Source of the DNA: Ruegeria arenilitoris
GTDB taxonomy: Bacteria > Pseudomonadota > Alphaproteobacteria > Rhodobacterales > Rhodobacteraceae
Direction of reading: 5' to 3'
NCBI RefSeq assembly: GCF_013035425.1
Contig: NZ_WQHX01000002.1
Location: forward strand, 62,001-126,000
DNA length: 64,000 nt
Shown in pieces: positions 26,737 to 35,471 of the stretch. The number at the start of each line of letters is the position of its first letter. Position 1 is the first letter of the stretch. Made by a program: the position numbers and the translations under genes. The notes under the pieces were generated by a model that saw only the letters and a program-made list of their open reading frames with translations, ran no database searches and was not told where the DNA came from.

Positions 26737-27942
26737 ATGTTCCGTTTATTCATCGCACTGCTGCTGTCATTCGTTATGGTCAATACGGCCATGGCACAAT
26801 CAGGCGAGGCCGAGGCCCCAGCAACAACTGACAGAACCGCCACTGGAGGCGCCACGACGCTTGAGGACATTCTGGCTCGGCAGCGTGGCGAGAAGATCGA
26901 CAACAGTTATAGATCGGGAAACACAGGTCAAGGTAACGCAGAAGGCTTATTAGGGCAGCTGGGTACCCGAGGCGTGGCGTCAGACAGCGACGTTTTCCGC
27001 GCTTTACGTTACGGTTCGGCTGACGTCACAGTTTCGTCCAAGGGACCTGCAGCAAGCGTATTGATTCAGGATGGCGGAATGTGGTGGCTGAATTTCCGCA
27101 CCGGTCCCCTGCGCGACTACGGCAACTACATAATAGGTGGGATGCTGATCGTGCTGTTACTGTTTTTCGTGCTACGGGGCCGCATTAAAATTGACGGCGA
27201 AAAAACAGGCCGGACGGTCACCAGGTTTAATGGCTTTGAACGTTTTGGGCACTGGCTATTCGCCGGATCTTTCCTCGTATTGGGTATTACCGGGTTGCTG
27301 ACGCTGTACGGTCGTGATTTTCTAATTCCGCTTTTTGGCAAAGAAGGATTTGCCACAATAGCGCAGGGTTGCAAGTGGCTACACAACAATCTGGCTTGGG
27401 CATTTATGCTGGGTCTTGTGATCATTACAGTCAATTGGATTGCGCATAACATTCCCAATCGCGTTGATCTGAAATGGCTGGCTGCAGGCGGCGGATTGTT
27501 CACCAAAGGCAGCCATCCTCCCGCCAAGAAATTCAACGCCGGTCAAAAGATAATTTTCTGGCTGTGCATCTTGTTGGGTGTCTCTATCAGCCTGTCTGGT
27601 TTGTCCCTGCTCTTTCCGTTCGAGATGCCGTTGTTCGCCAAGACGTTTTCGATTGCGAATTCGACTGGTATCCCGCAACTCATGGGACTGGACTTGCCTG
27701 TTCAGATGTCGCCCCAGGAAGAGATGCAATACGCGCAAGTCTGGCACGTCATGGTCGCCTATGCGTTTATCGCAATCATCCTCGCCCACATTTATCTGGG
27801 TTCTGTCGGAATGGAGGGCGCATTTGACGCCATGGGAACGGGCGAGGTCGAAGAGCAATGGGCGCGTGAACATCACTCGCTGTGGCTGGAAGAAGTCCAG
27901 GAAAAGGAGGCTGGGAAAGCCACGGCCTCACCTGCTGAATAA
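26737..27942 (+). CDS. Formate dehydrogenase cytochrome b subunit (gamma)
   Basis: 401 residues. Signal-like helix 1-21, a Gly/Thr-rich periplasmic stretch to about residue 125, then membrane helices from about 132. The core is the cytochrome b556-like fold: FERFGHWLFAGSFLVLGITG supplies a haem-ligand His, and KWLHNNLAW, WHVMVAYAFIAIILAHIYLG further candidates. It passes electrons to quinone. I chose the ATG at 26737 (GAGG upstream) over a TTG at 26722. The N-terminal extension is longer than in E. coli FdnI. The next gene starts directly after its stop. Confidence 0.93.
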   Translation: MFRLFIALLLSFVMVNTAMAQSGEAEAPATTDRTATGGATTLEDILARQRGEKIDNSYRSGNTGQGNAEGLLGQLGTRGVASDSDVFRALRYGSADVTVSSKGPAASVLIQDGGMWWLNFRTGPLRDYGNYIIGGMLIVLLLFFVLRGRIKIDGEKTGRTVTRFNGFERFGHWLFAGSFLVLGITGLLTLYGRDFLIPLFGKEGFATIAQGCKWLHNNLAWAFMLGLVIITVNWIAHNIPNRVDLKWLAAGGGLFTKGSHPPAKKFNAGQKIIFWLCILLGVSISLSGLSLLFPFEMPLFAKTFSIANSTGIPQLMGLDLPVQMSPQEEMQYAQVWHVMVAYAFIAIILAHIYLGSVGMEGAFDAMGTGEVEEQWAREHHSLWLEEVQEKEAGKATASPAE

Positions 27943-29205
27943 ATGAGAGTTTTAATCATTGCGCTGGCGCTCTTGCCTCTGCGTGCAGAGGCAGAGTTTT
28001 TTACGCTAAAAGGCCATGGTGGGCCCATAATGGGAATTGCTACCGCCCCGGATGGACGTATCGCCACTGCCAGTTTTGACAACTCCGTGGGGTTGTGGAC
28101 TCAGCAGTCACCGGAATGGTTGGAAGGCCATGAGGCCGCAGTTAATTCTGTCATCTTCAACGGATCAACAATCTATTCTGCAGGAGACGACTTCACCTTG
28201 CGCCAATGGCCCGGCGGTGAGGTTATCGGCCAGCACAAGGGCAAAATTGTGGGCTTAGCGATCTCAAAAACCCATGTCGCAACAGCCAGTTGGGATGGAA
28301 CGATCGGGTTGTGGCCTGTCGACGGTTCGACCCCTTCTGTGCTGGGGCCCACTGGAAGCGGTGTCAGTGACGTGGAATTTACGCCAGACGGATCACATCT
28401 GTATTCGGCCGGGGTTGATGGTTCACTGCGTCTATGGGACTTGACCACTGGGCAGGAAGTTGATCGCCTGATTGAACATGGATTTGGAATCAACAAACTA
28501 GTTCTTAATGCTCAGGATAATTGGATCGCTTATGGCGCAGTAGATGGGGTCACGCGCATCCTTGATCTGACGACGAGACAAGAACGTGACTATACGCTAG
28601 GCCGCCGCCCAATTCTTGCCCTTGCCCTTAGCCCTGACCGAACCAGATTGGCGGTCGGCGACGGCGAGGGATACATAATGCTGATCAATACAGTCAATTG
28701 GCGTATCGCTCAGGATTTTCGCGCAACTTTGCGTGGCCCGGTCTGGGCATTAGCCTTTTCTTCCGACGGCCAAAACATCCACGCAGGTGGGATTGACGAA
28801 GCTATGTACAGTTGGCCTGTCGCAACACTGTCAGAACAGGAACGGATGGCCACCGTTGAACCGAGCTTCTTGAAAAAGCCCGAGGAAATGGAAAACGGAG
28901 AGCGCCAATTCGCCCGCAAATGCTCGATATGCCATAGCCTTACAACTAACAGCCAAAGGCGCGCTGGTCCGACGCTGCATAAAATATTTGGGCGCAAGGC
29001 GGGAACTATTCCCGGATATTTGTACTCGGATACATTGCAAGACTCTGATATCATTTGGAATGATGAGACAATAAACGCTCTTTTCGACGAGGGCCCCGAT
29101 CACTACATTCCTGGGTCCAAGATGCCGATGCAACGTATCACTGGCGAACAGGATCGCCTTGATCTGATCGAATTTTTGCGCGTCGCTACGGCGGACGAAA
29201 ACTGA
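27943..29205 (+). CDS. WD40 beta-propeller fused to cytochrome c
   Basis: 420 residues, exported (hydrophobic start 1-15, cut near AEAE). Seven WD40-like blades occupy about residues 20-305, with repeating units such as FDNSVGLW, WDGTIGLW and VDGSLRLWD. A class I cytochrome c domain follows (about 315-420) with haem site CSICH and the Met-ligand segment IPGSKMPM. The ATG abuts the fdhC stop. It probably docks on the enzyme and takes electrons from it or from quinone in the periplasm. The redox partner is unknown. Confidence 0.9.
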   Translation: MRVLIIALALLPLRAEAEFFTLKGHGGPIMGIATAPDGRIATASFDNSVGLWTQQSPEWLEGHEAAVNSVIFNGSTIYSAGDDFTLRQWPGGEVIGQHKGKIVGLAISKTHVATASWDGTIGLWPVDGSTPSVLGPTGSGVSDVEFTPDGSHLYSAGVDGSLRLWDLTTGQEVDRLIEHGFGINKLVLNAQDNWIAYGAVDGVTRILDLTTRQERDYTLGRRPILALALSPDRTRLAVGDGEGYIMLINTVNWRIAQDFRATLRGPVWALAFSSDGQNIHAGGIDEAMYSWPVATLSEQERMATVEPSFLKKPEEMENGERQFARKCSICHSLTTNSQRRAGPTLHKIFGRKAGTIPGYLYSDTLQDSDIIWNDETINALFDEGPDHYIPGSKMPMQRITGEQDRLDLIEFLRVATADEN

Positions 29206-29218
29206 GCCGGAGGAGACC

Positions 29219-29344
29219 ATGAAAGCTTTTCTAAGCGCCGTTGTTGTTATGGTTCTGATTACTATTGCTGCTCCTTACGCGCTGGATCAGATCGGGTTCA
29301 GCGCCGCCGACGCGGGGTCCGGGTCAGCCGTTCGACTTGACTGA
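29219..29344 (+). CDS. 41-residue exported or membrane peptide in fdh operon
   Basis: A short frame starting MKAFLSAVVVMVLITIAAPYALD, that is, one hydrophobic helix, then a Ser/Gly/Ala-rich tail ending VRLD. GGAGGAG lies 5 bases before the ATG, and the TGA abuts the ATG of the regulator (TGAATG), so both ends fit an operon. It could be a small membrane subunit or a signal peptide-like product. Not recognised as a known family. Confidence 0.65.
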   Translation: MKAFLSAVVVMVLITIAAPYALDQIGFSAADAGSGSAVRLD

Positions 29345-30217
29345 ATGTCACAATACCTGACCACACGTGAACTGGCCGATTTGTTGCGCATTGGCGAGCG
29401 TAAAGCCTATGATCTTGCGTCATCAGGCGAAGTGCCCTGTGTTCGGGCCATGGGAAAGCTATTATTTCCCAAGGATGAAATTGTCGTTTGGCTGAATTCA
29501 TCTCGAACTGGGCCGCAGGTCGCTGAACCGCCCTTGCCACCAATCGTCGCAGGCAGCCACGATCCCCTGCTAGACTGGGCGTTACGCGAAAGCGGATCAG
29601 GCTTGGCCACCTATTATGACGGCTCGTTTGATGGGTTGCGCAGGCTAAGCGACCGAAGCGCGCAAGCCACTGTATTGCATATTCATGAAGATAACGGATT
29701 CAACGTGAAATCCCTTAAGGACACTGTTGGCGAAGCGCCCGTCGTTCTTTACGAAGTTGCACAGCGTCAACGTGGATTGTTGTCGGCGCCAGACATTTCC
29801 GACATTTCCGGATTTTCTGACTTGAAAGGCCGACGTGTTATTTTGCGTCAGGATAGCGCTGCCAGCCAACGATTGTTCGACGCCCAATTGGAAGAACATG
29901 GATTGACCAGAGCCGATCTAAATACCCTGCCTGATTGTGCCCGCACCGAAGAGGAACTGGCCATCGCACTGCGGGATGGCAAGGCAGAAGTCGGGTTCGG
30001 GCTGGGCGCACTGGCCGGATTTTTGGGGCTTAATTTTCATCCCACTCACAATGAACGATTAGATCTTGCCATATGGAGGCGCGCCTTTTTCGATCCCCCT
30101 ATGCAGACTCTGATCGGTTTTTTGAACGGCCCACGTTTCATTCAGCGCGCCGATGAGCTGGGTAGTTATGACCTTTCAGGCCTTGGTCGCATCCACCACA
30201 ACGGCGCCAGTGGCTAA
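29345..30217 (+). CDS. HTH regulator with periplasmic-binding-like oxyanion domain
   Basis: 290 residues. The N-terminal excisionase/MerR-like helix-turn-helix (about 1-52: LTTRELADLLRIGERKAYDL ... GKLLFPKDEIVVWL) is linked to a cytoplasmic domain resembling the molybdate/tungstate binding-protein fold (about 70-280). GRRVILRQDSAASQRLF and GKAEVGFGLGALAG are typical of the PBP-like domain in such regulators. Known relatives sense oxyanions and control molybdoenzyme or importer genes. Located between fdh and tupABC, it is a good candidate sensor for tungstate or molybdate. It converges on tupA with a 9-base gap. Confidence 0.85.
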   Translation: MSQYLTTRELADLLRIGERKAYDLASSGEVPCVRAMGKLLFPKDEIVVWLNSSRTGPQVAEPPLPPIVAGSHDPLLDWALRESGSGLATYYDGSFDGLRRLSDRSAQATVLHIHEDNGFNVKSLKDTVGEAPVVLYEVAQRQRGLLSAPDISDISGFSDLKGRRVILRQDSAASQRLFDAQLEEHGLTRADLNTLPDCARTEEELAIALRDGKAEVGFGLGALAGFLGLNFHPTHNERLDLAIWRRAFFDPPMQTLIGFLNGPRFIQRADELGSYDLSGLGRIHHNGASG

Positions 30218-30226
30218 ATCAGAAAT

Positions 30227-31042
30227 TTAATTTGCGTTTGGGAAAAATAGCTGTACGCCGTCCTGCGTGTATGAGCCTATCGCAGACTGTCCATCTGGCC
30301 CAGTCAACCATTCGATGAACCGTTGCCCTGCGGCTGATCGAACGCCAGGGTGTTTCTCCGGGTTCACCAAGATGACTCCGTATTGATTGAACAGTCGAGG
30401 ATCCCCTTCGATCAAAACCTCAAGATTCCCTCGGTTTCCGAAAGTTTGCCAGGTTGCACGATCGGTCAACGTGTAAGCATTCATGCCGCTCGCCACGTTC
30501 AATGTCGCCCCCATGCCGGAACCAGTTTCCCGGTACCATGTTCCCGACACGTCGGTCAGATCAATCCCGATTGGTTGCCAAAGACGCAACTCTGCTTTGT
30601 GGGTTCCACTATCATCGCCACGTGAGGCAAAGGTAGACTCGGTCTCCGCGATCGCGGTCAATGCAGCAACGATATCATCGCCCCCTTTAACTGCCGCCGG
30701 ATCAGATTTTGGGCCCACAAGAACAAAGTCGTTGTACATCACGTCAAAACGTTCCACGCCCCATCCGTCTGACACGAACTGTTCCTCTGCAGGTTTTGAA
30801 TGCACCAATAAAACATCCCCGTCCCCATTGATTGCATTCCTGATCGCCTGCCCCGTTCCAACAGCGACCACACGAACATCGATGCCAGTTTCAGCCTCGA
30901 AACCCGGAAGAATATGGTCAAACAGCCCAGAATTCTGGGTAGATGTGGTGGATTGGACCACGATAAAAGGTTCTTCCGCTGCAACAGACAGTGCTGACAG
31001 GCCAAACAAAAGCACATTGGCCCGGATCAAATTTAGGATCAT
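30227..31042 (-). CDS. tupA: Tungstate ABC transporter substrate-binding protein TupA
   Basis: 271 residues. Signal peptide 1-22. STTSTQNSGL (31-40) carries the TTTS-type oxyanion loop of TupA proteins, and SRGDDSGTH (140-148) the second binding loop with its Arg. C-terminal RFIEWLTGPDGQ is conserved. The ATG at 31042 has a GGAG site; a TTG two codons earlier is possible. It is the last gene of tupB-tupC-tupA. TupA binds tungstate much more strongly than molybdate in characterised cases, so it probably feeds the formate dehydrogenase cofactor. Confidence 0.92.
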   Translation of the reverse strand: MILNLIRANVLLFGLSALSVAAEEPFIVVQSTTSTQNSGLFDHILPGFEAETGIDVRVVAVGTGQAIRNAINGDGDVLLVHSKPAEEQFVSDGWGVERFDVMYNDFVLVGPKSDPAAVKGGDDIVAALTAIAETESTFASRGDDSGTHKAELRLWQPIGIDLTDVSGTWYRETGSGMGATLNVASGMNAYTLTDRATWQTFGNRGNLEVLIEGDPRLFNQYGVILVNPEKHPGVRSAAGQRFIEWLTGPDGQSAIGSYTQDGVQLFFPNAN

Positions 31043-31065
31043 CGCCAATCTCCGTGAAATCCAAC

Positions 31066-31800
31066 TTATGTGACGAGCCTGCCTGCCAAATAACGGCGCG
31101 AGGCCTCGCTTGCAGGAGAGTCTAATACCTGTTTCGCAGCGCCGTGTTCCACCACATAACCGCCCTGCATCATAACCACATCCGAAGCTAACCGCCGAGC
31201 CTGACCAATATCGTGCGTTACCATCACGATGCGCACCCCCTGGGACGAAGCACTAAGGATCATCCGTTCTATTGCTTGCGTCGCGCCTGGGTCCAATGAG
31301 CTGGTCGGTTCGTCGAGAAACAATGTCTTTGGGGAAAGAGCAAGTGCGCGCAATACAGCCAAACGCTGCGCCTCACCCCCAGAAAGATATTTGGCGGATT
31401 GCCGCGCTTTCTCGGACAGTCCGCCTTCAGCCAGCAGATCCGCGATTTTCTTCTTACGTTCGGCGCGCGCCAAACCCACTCGTTTGAGCGCAAAATCCAG
31501 GTTCCCTGCAACTGACCGCCTTAGGAGAACTGGTTGCTGGAACACCATTGCCTGTTGTGACTTGTGAACCGCATTCAAAGGGACGCCACCTTGTGTGACC
31601 CTCCCACAGTCTGGCGAAATAAGTCCGTGTAGACAACGCAACAGGAGGCTTTTTCCTGCGCCGTTCGGCCCTAAAATCAAAGTAGGACCCGGGCCATTCA
31701 GACTTAGTTGAGGCACATCCAAAAGGACCGAGCCTTTTCGGGTGATATGAACACCGCTTACTTTCAAACCGGCTGTTTCTTCAATCATGAGGTCACGCAT
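31066..31800 (-). CDS. tupC: Tungstate ABC transporter ATP-binding protein TupC
   Basis: 244 residues with all ABC motifs: Walker A GPNGAGKS near residue 43, signature YLSGGEAQRLAVLRAL, Walker B LFLDEPTSSLD and the switch His in MVTHD. It overlaps the tupB stop by 8 bases; a second ATG at 31788 would shorten it by 4 residues. It drives tungstate import with TupB and TupA. Confidence 0.92.
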   Translation of the reverse strand: MRDLMIEETAGLKVSGVHITRKGSVLLDVPQLSLNGPGPTLILGPNGAGKSLLLRCLHGLISPDCGRVTQGGVPLNAVHKSQQAMVFQQPVLLRRSVAGNLDFALKRVGLARAERKKKIADLLAEGGLSEKARQSAKYLSGGEAQRLAVLRALALSPKTLFLDEPTSSLDPGATQAIERMILSASSQGVRIVMVTHDIGQARRLASDVVMMQGGYVVEHGAAKQVLDSPASEASRRYLAGRLVT

Positions 31801-32506
31801 GGCGCAGGCCTTCTTGTTCAGCCCGCAATGTCAGTGTGCTGACCATTGCGTTAACCGCGACTGCTATTCCTATCAAGATCGCCCCTAGCGCCAAAGCCAA
31901 CGCCAGATTGCCTTTAGAGGTTTCAAGCGCGATGGTTGTTGTCATCACCCGGGTTACATGGTTGATATTTCCACCTACAATAATGACCGCACCGACTTCG
32001 GCGATCGCCCGACCGAAACCTGCTAACAAGGCCGTCACCAACGCCAATCGCGCATCCCACAACAGAACGGGCACCGATGCCAGCCGCGAAACGCCTAGCG
32101 ACCGAAGCTGTTCGGCATATTCCTCGGCCAATATTTCAACTACTTGCCGGGTCAAAGCCGAGATGATTGGTGTAACCAACACGACCTGAGCGATAATCAT
32201 CGCGGTTGGCGTATATAGCAGTTCGAAAACCCCAAGCGGCCCAGAACGAGACAGCATGAGATAGACTAGAAGGCCGACAACAACTGGAGGGAGCCCCATT
32301 AGTGCATTCATCAGAATAATCAGGACCCGACGCCCAGGAAATCTTGCCACAGCCAGCGCGGCACCCAGTGGCATTCCTATGACAGCCGAAATCAAGACCG
32401 CGAGAATTGAAACTTCCAGAGACAACAGAACAATTGACCAAAGCTCTGCATCTCCCCGAAAGATTAAAGCCAAAGCCGCACTGAATTCTGATGAAAATCC
32501 CTGCAT
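31793..32506 (-). CDS. tupB: Tungstate ABC transporter permease TupB
   Basis: 237 residues with about five membrane helices. The EAA-like loop EEYAEQLRSLGVSR, followed by GFGRAIAEVGAVIIVGGN, is typical of TupB/ModB-like permeases. The ATG at 32506 sits behind GAGGAGAA; an earlier TTG is less likely. First gene of the tup operon, transcribed from a 98-base gap after the terminator of the pyrimidine ABC operon. Confidence 0.9.
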   Translation of the reverse strand: MQGFSSEFSAALALIFRGDAELWSIVLLSLEVSILAVLISAVIGMPLGAALAVARFPGRRVLIILMNALMGLPPVVVGLLVYLMLSRSGPLGVFELLYTPTAMIIAQVVLVTPIISALTRQVVEILAEEYAEQLRSLGVSRLASVPVLLWDARLALVTALLAGFGRAIAEVGAVIIVGGNINHVTRVMTTTIALETSKGNLALALALGAILIGIAVAVNAMVSTLTLRAEQEGLRHA

Positions 32507-32603
32507 TTTCTCCTCATAACGCAAAAATCAGGATGATCTGCGCTGAATTACAGTGAAATATGAAGCCGATCCGACGTCAAGTGCGGTTAGCCGACCGGTA
32601 ACC

Positions 32604-32635
32604 ACAAAAAAACGCGACCTCAAAGAGGCCGCGTT
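32604..32635 (-). terminator. Rho-independent terminator after pyrimidine-type ABC operon
   Basis: Read on the minus strand: AACGCGGCCTC, loop TTT, GAGGTCGCGTT (one G-T type mismatch in the stem), followed by TTTTTTGTGG. It lies 23 bases after the stop of the substrate-binding protein gene and isolates the tup operon. Confidence 0.9.
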
Positions 32636-32657
32636 CGTTACTTTCACGTGCGTGGGG

Positions 32658-33647
32658 TTAATTTAGCGCTGCATCTGTAATCTGATGCGTCCAGGCGCCT
32701 TCTGGTTGTTTTGTAATGACCGGATCGGATCCACCCGCCAACAAAGTCGCAACTGTGCGATCAAAATCGGCCGGGTCCAACGCTCCATTCGAGCCTGCCG
32801 TCAGTTTGGCGATTTCGCCCATCATACGGTTTTGGTGCTCTTCAGTCTGTGCGCCGGTCGCATCATTTTCCAGCACAATTTCTGCGGCTTCAGCCGGGTT
32901 TTCCTCAGCGTATTTCCAGCCTTTCATCGAAGCGCGAACAAAGCGTTCCATTTTGTCGACAAATGCCGCATCGCCCAGGTTTTCTTCCAGCACATAAAGG
33001 CCGTCTTCCAACGTTGCTACGCCTTGATCTTCATACTTGAAGGTGACCAGTTCATCCGGGTTTACCCCCGCGTCGATGACTTGCCAGTACTCGTTGTACG
33101 TCATAGTGCTGATGCAATCTGCCTGACGCTGCAAAAGAGGGTCGACGTTGAAGCCTTGCTTCAGAACCTCAACCCCGCTTTCGCTTTTTCCGTCTGTGTC
33201 GATGCCAAGCTGGCTCATCCAACTCATGAACGGAAACTCGTTTCCAAAGAACCAAACGCCCAAAGTACGGTTTTTCAGATCCTCAGGTGAGGAAATACCC
33301 GCGTCTTTCCAGCAGGTCAGCATCATGCCCGAACTCTTGAAAGGCTGCGCGATGTTAACCAACGGTAGACCTTTTTCCCGCGCAGCTAAGGCCGCAGGCA
33401 TCCATTCGACAGTTACATCCGCGCCTCCGCCTGCAATCACTTGAGTTGGCGCAATGTCAGGGCCTCCGGGAAGGATCGTAACATCCAGCCCCTCTTCTTC
33501 GTAGAAACCCTTGTCCTTAGCCACGTAGTATCCAGCAAATTGCGCTTGCGTGACCCATTTCAATTGCAATGTCACCTCGTCCGCTGCAAGGGCCATACTG
33601 GCCGCCATACCGAAGGCGGCAACCGCTCCGCTAAGTAGCATTTTCAT
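32658..33647 (-). CDS. ABC transporter substrate-binding protein, NMT1/THI5-like
   Basis: 329 residues. Signal peptide 1-22 (MKMLLSGAVAAFGMAASMALA). EVTLQLKWVTQAQFAGYYVAKDKGFYEEEGL is the hallmark of the NMT1/THI5-like family that binds pyrimidine-like ligands, here shown as positions 24-53. The start at 33647 follows AGGAGATATC. Last gene of the operon with hydA and the Zn amidohydrolase and next to PreTA, so the ligand is probably uracil, thymine or a dihydropyrimidine/hydantoin rather than the thiamine precursor; no TPP element is seen. Confidence 0.9.
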   Translation of the reverse strand: MKMLLSGAVAAFGMAASMALAADEVTLQLKWVTQAQFAGYYVAKDKGFYEEEGLDVTILPGGPDIAPTQVIAGGGADVTVEWMPAALAAREKGLPLVNIAQPFKSSGMMLTCWKDAGISSPEDLKNRTLGVWFFGNEFPFMSWMSQLGIDTDGKSESGVEVLKQGFNVDPLLQRQADCISTMTYNEYWQVIDAGVNPDELVTFKYEDQGVATLEDGLYVLEENLGDAAFVDKMERFVRASMKGWKYAEENPAEAAEIVLENDATGAQTEEHQNRMMGEIAKLTAGSNGALDPADFDRTVATLLAGGSDPVITKQPEGAWTHQITDAALN

Positions 33648-33705
33648 TTTGATATCTCCTAGTTGCTTTTTTGTTGCCCCTTGACCGGGGTCTGTTGAAT
33701 TATTC

Positions 33706-34557
33706 TCACTGTTTTTCACGTTGCGACGGGTGCCAAAACGTAACCGCTTTCTCGATACCGGCGACAAGCCCGTAGAACGCTGTGCCGGCCAGTGCCGCGA
33801 CGACGATTTCGGCCCAGACCATGTCCAACGACAGTTGCCCAACGCTGGTCGAAATCCGAAAACCCATACCAAGAGTTGGCGAACCAAAGAATTCCGCCAC
33901 AATAGCGCCGATAAGGGCCAGTGTCGTCGAAATCTTCAACCCATTGAAAACGAAAGGCATCGCAGCAGGCAAACGTAATTTCAAAAAGCTTTGCCAGTAG
34001 GATGCGGCATACGTCTCCATAAGATCCCTTTGCATCGCAGTCGCCTCTCGCAGTCCTGCTACAGTATTCACAAGCATCGGGAAGAAAACCATCACCACGA
34101 CCACGGCGGACTTCGAGTGCCAATCGAATCCAAACCACATAACCAGTATGGGCGCGGTCCCAACAATCGGCAAGGCGGCCACAAAATTTCCAACCGGTAA
34201 AAGACCGAGACGAAGAAAATCCCACCGATCCACCGCAATGGCCGTCAGAAATGCCGCGCTGCATCCAATGACGTAACCACTCAAGGCGCCCTTGATGATT
34301 GTCTGAACAAAATCCTCCCACAGAATGGGCAGGCTATTTGCAAATCTCAGCCCAATAACGGAAGGAGCAGGCAGGATGACCAACGGCACCTCTAGCCCCC
34401 GGACTAACAGCTCCCACACAAAAATAATGGTCAAGCCGAATATCAACGGCGCCAGAAAACGAACCACTTGGCTGTCCGCCTGCGGGCCACTTGCCAGGCG
34501 ATTGTTTAGCCACCAGCCAAAGATCCAAACAAGCAGCGCAAGAAATACCAGCGTCAT
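33706..34557 (-). CDS. ABC transporter permease (pyrimidine-type importer)
   Basis: 283 residues, six membrane helices, BPD_transp_1/SsuC type. EAA loop: ETYAASYWQSFLKLRLPAAMPFVFNGLK near residue 175-205. It overlaps the upstream permease gene by 4 bases (ATGA). It forms a heterodimeric channel with the product of 34554-35471. The ligand is inferred from the operon as a pyrimidine or its reduced form. Confidence 0.9.
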   Translation of the reverse strand: MTLVFLALLVWIFGWWLNNRLASGPQADSQVVRFLAPLIFGLTIIFVWELLVRGLEVPLVILPAPSVIGLRFANSLPILWEDFVQTIIKGALSGYVIGCSAAFLTAIAVDRWDFLRLGLLPVGNFVAALPIVGTAPILVMWFGFDWHSKSAVVVVMVFFPMLVNTVAGLREATAMQRDLMETYAASYWQSFLKLRLPAAMPFVFNGLKISTTLALIGAIVAEFFGSPTLGMGFRISTSVGQLSLDMVWAEIVVAALAGTAFYGLVAGIEKAVTFWHPSQREKQ

Positions 34558-35471
34558 CGGGCCATCCCCATTTTCCGGAGAACAGTCCGTTCAATTAGCC
34601 CCAACAAACCTACCAGGCAGGCCGCCAATACGGCTGCAGCAAAAAGCGCCGACCAAATTTGCACGGTCTGGCCATAATAACTGCCGGCCAACAGACGAGC
34701 CCCCAAACCGGCGACCGCCCCTGTCGGCAACTCGCCAACGATGGCCCCGACCAGAGACGCCGCAACGCCGATTTTGAGCGATGCAAAAAGGTATGGCATC
34801 GAGGCAGGCAGACGAAGTTTCCAAAATCCTTGAGACTGACTTGCGTTATAGGTTCGCAGAAGATCTAGTTGCATCGCATCCGGACTACGCAAGCCTTTGA
34901 CCATGCCGACAACAACAGGGAAAAAGCTTAGGTAGGCTGAAATGATAGCCTTGGGAATAATTCCCTGAACGCCTACCGAATACAGAACTACGATGATCAT
35001 CGGCGCCAGCGCGATGATCGGTATTGTTTGGCTGACGATAGCCCAAGGCATAACCGAAAGGTCCATGACGCGACTGTGAACGATCCCAACGGCCAGCAAA
35101 ATGCCGAGGCCCGTACCAATTACGAAACCTAACATCGTTGCACTGAGCGTCACCCAGCCGTGATAAATAAGCGAGCGTTTTGAAGTGATCTTTTTCCCCA
35201 CCGTCGTGTCCCATAGTTCTGCTGAAACTTGGTGCGGAGACGGAAGGCGCGGTTTACCCTGCGCCCAAGTGGACGGAATTGCAAACCCATTGTCCAATAC
35301 CAGTCCAATCTCGCTCATGTCCCGACGCGCGCTGGCAGAGGGCGGTTGTACCTCTGCGCCCCCGCGTTCCAGCTCGGTCAAAACACCCTTGATATTCATC
35401 GGAACGCAGGCGGCGTACCAAGCCAGAACGATCACAAATACGACCGTCAGAACGGCAACGACCTGTTTCAT
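34554..35471 (-). CDS. ABC transporter permease, second subunit
   Basis: 305 residues with an N-terminal membrane anchor, a soluble loop (about 30-100) and six further helices. EAA loop: LRTYNASQSQGFWKLRLPASMPYLF. The ATG at 35471 overlaps the GNAT stop (ATGA); a GTG 9 bases upstream is the alternative. The N-terminal extracytoplasmic loop makes it longer than its partner, a usual feature of pyrimidine/NMT1-associated permease pairs. Confidence 0.9.
   Translation of the reverse strand: MKQVVAVLTVVFVIVLAWYAACVPMNIKGVLTELERGGAEVQPPSASARRDMSEIGLVLDNGFAIPSTWAQGKPRLPSPHQVSAELWDTTVGKKITSKRSLIYHGWVTLSATMLGFVIGTGLGILLAVGIVHSRVMDLSVMPWAIVSQTIPIIALAPMIIVVLYSVGVQGIIPKAIISAYLSFFPVVVGMVKGLRSPDAMQLDLLRTYNASQSQGFWKLRLPASMPYLFASLKIGVAASLVGAIVGELPTGAVAGLGARLLAGSYYGQTVQIWSALFAAAVLAACLVGLLGLIERTVLRKMGMAR

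Noticed and set aside
32658..33902. N-terminal extension of the NMT1-like binding protein beyond 33647
   Set aside because: The extension would hide a clear signal peptide and ribosome site, and its sequence runs into the next permease gene.
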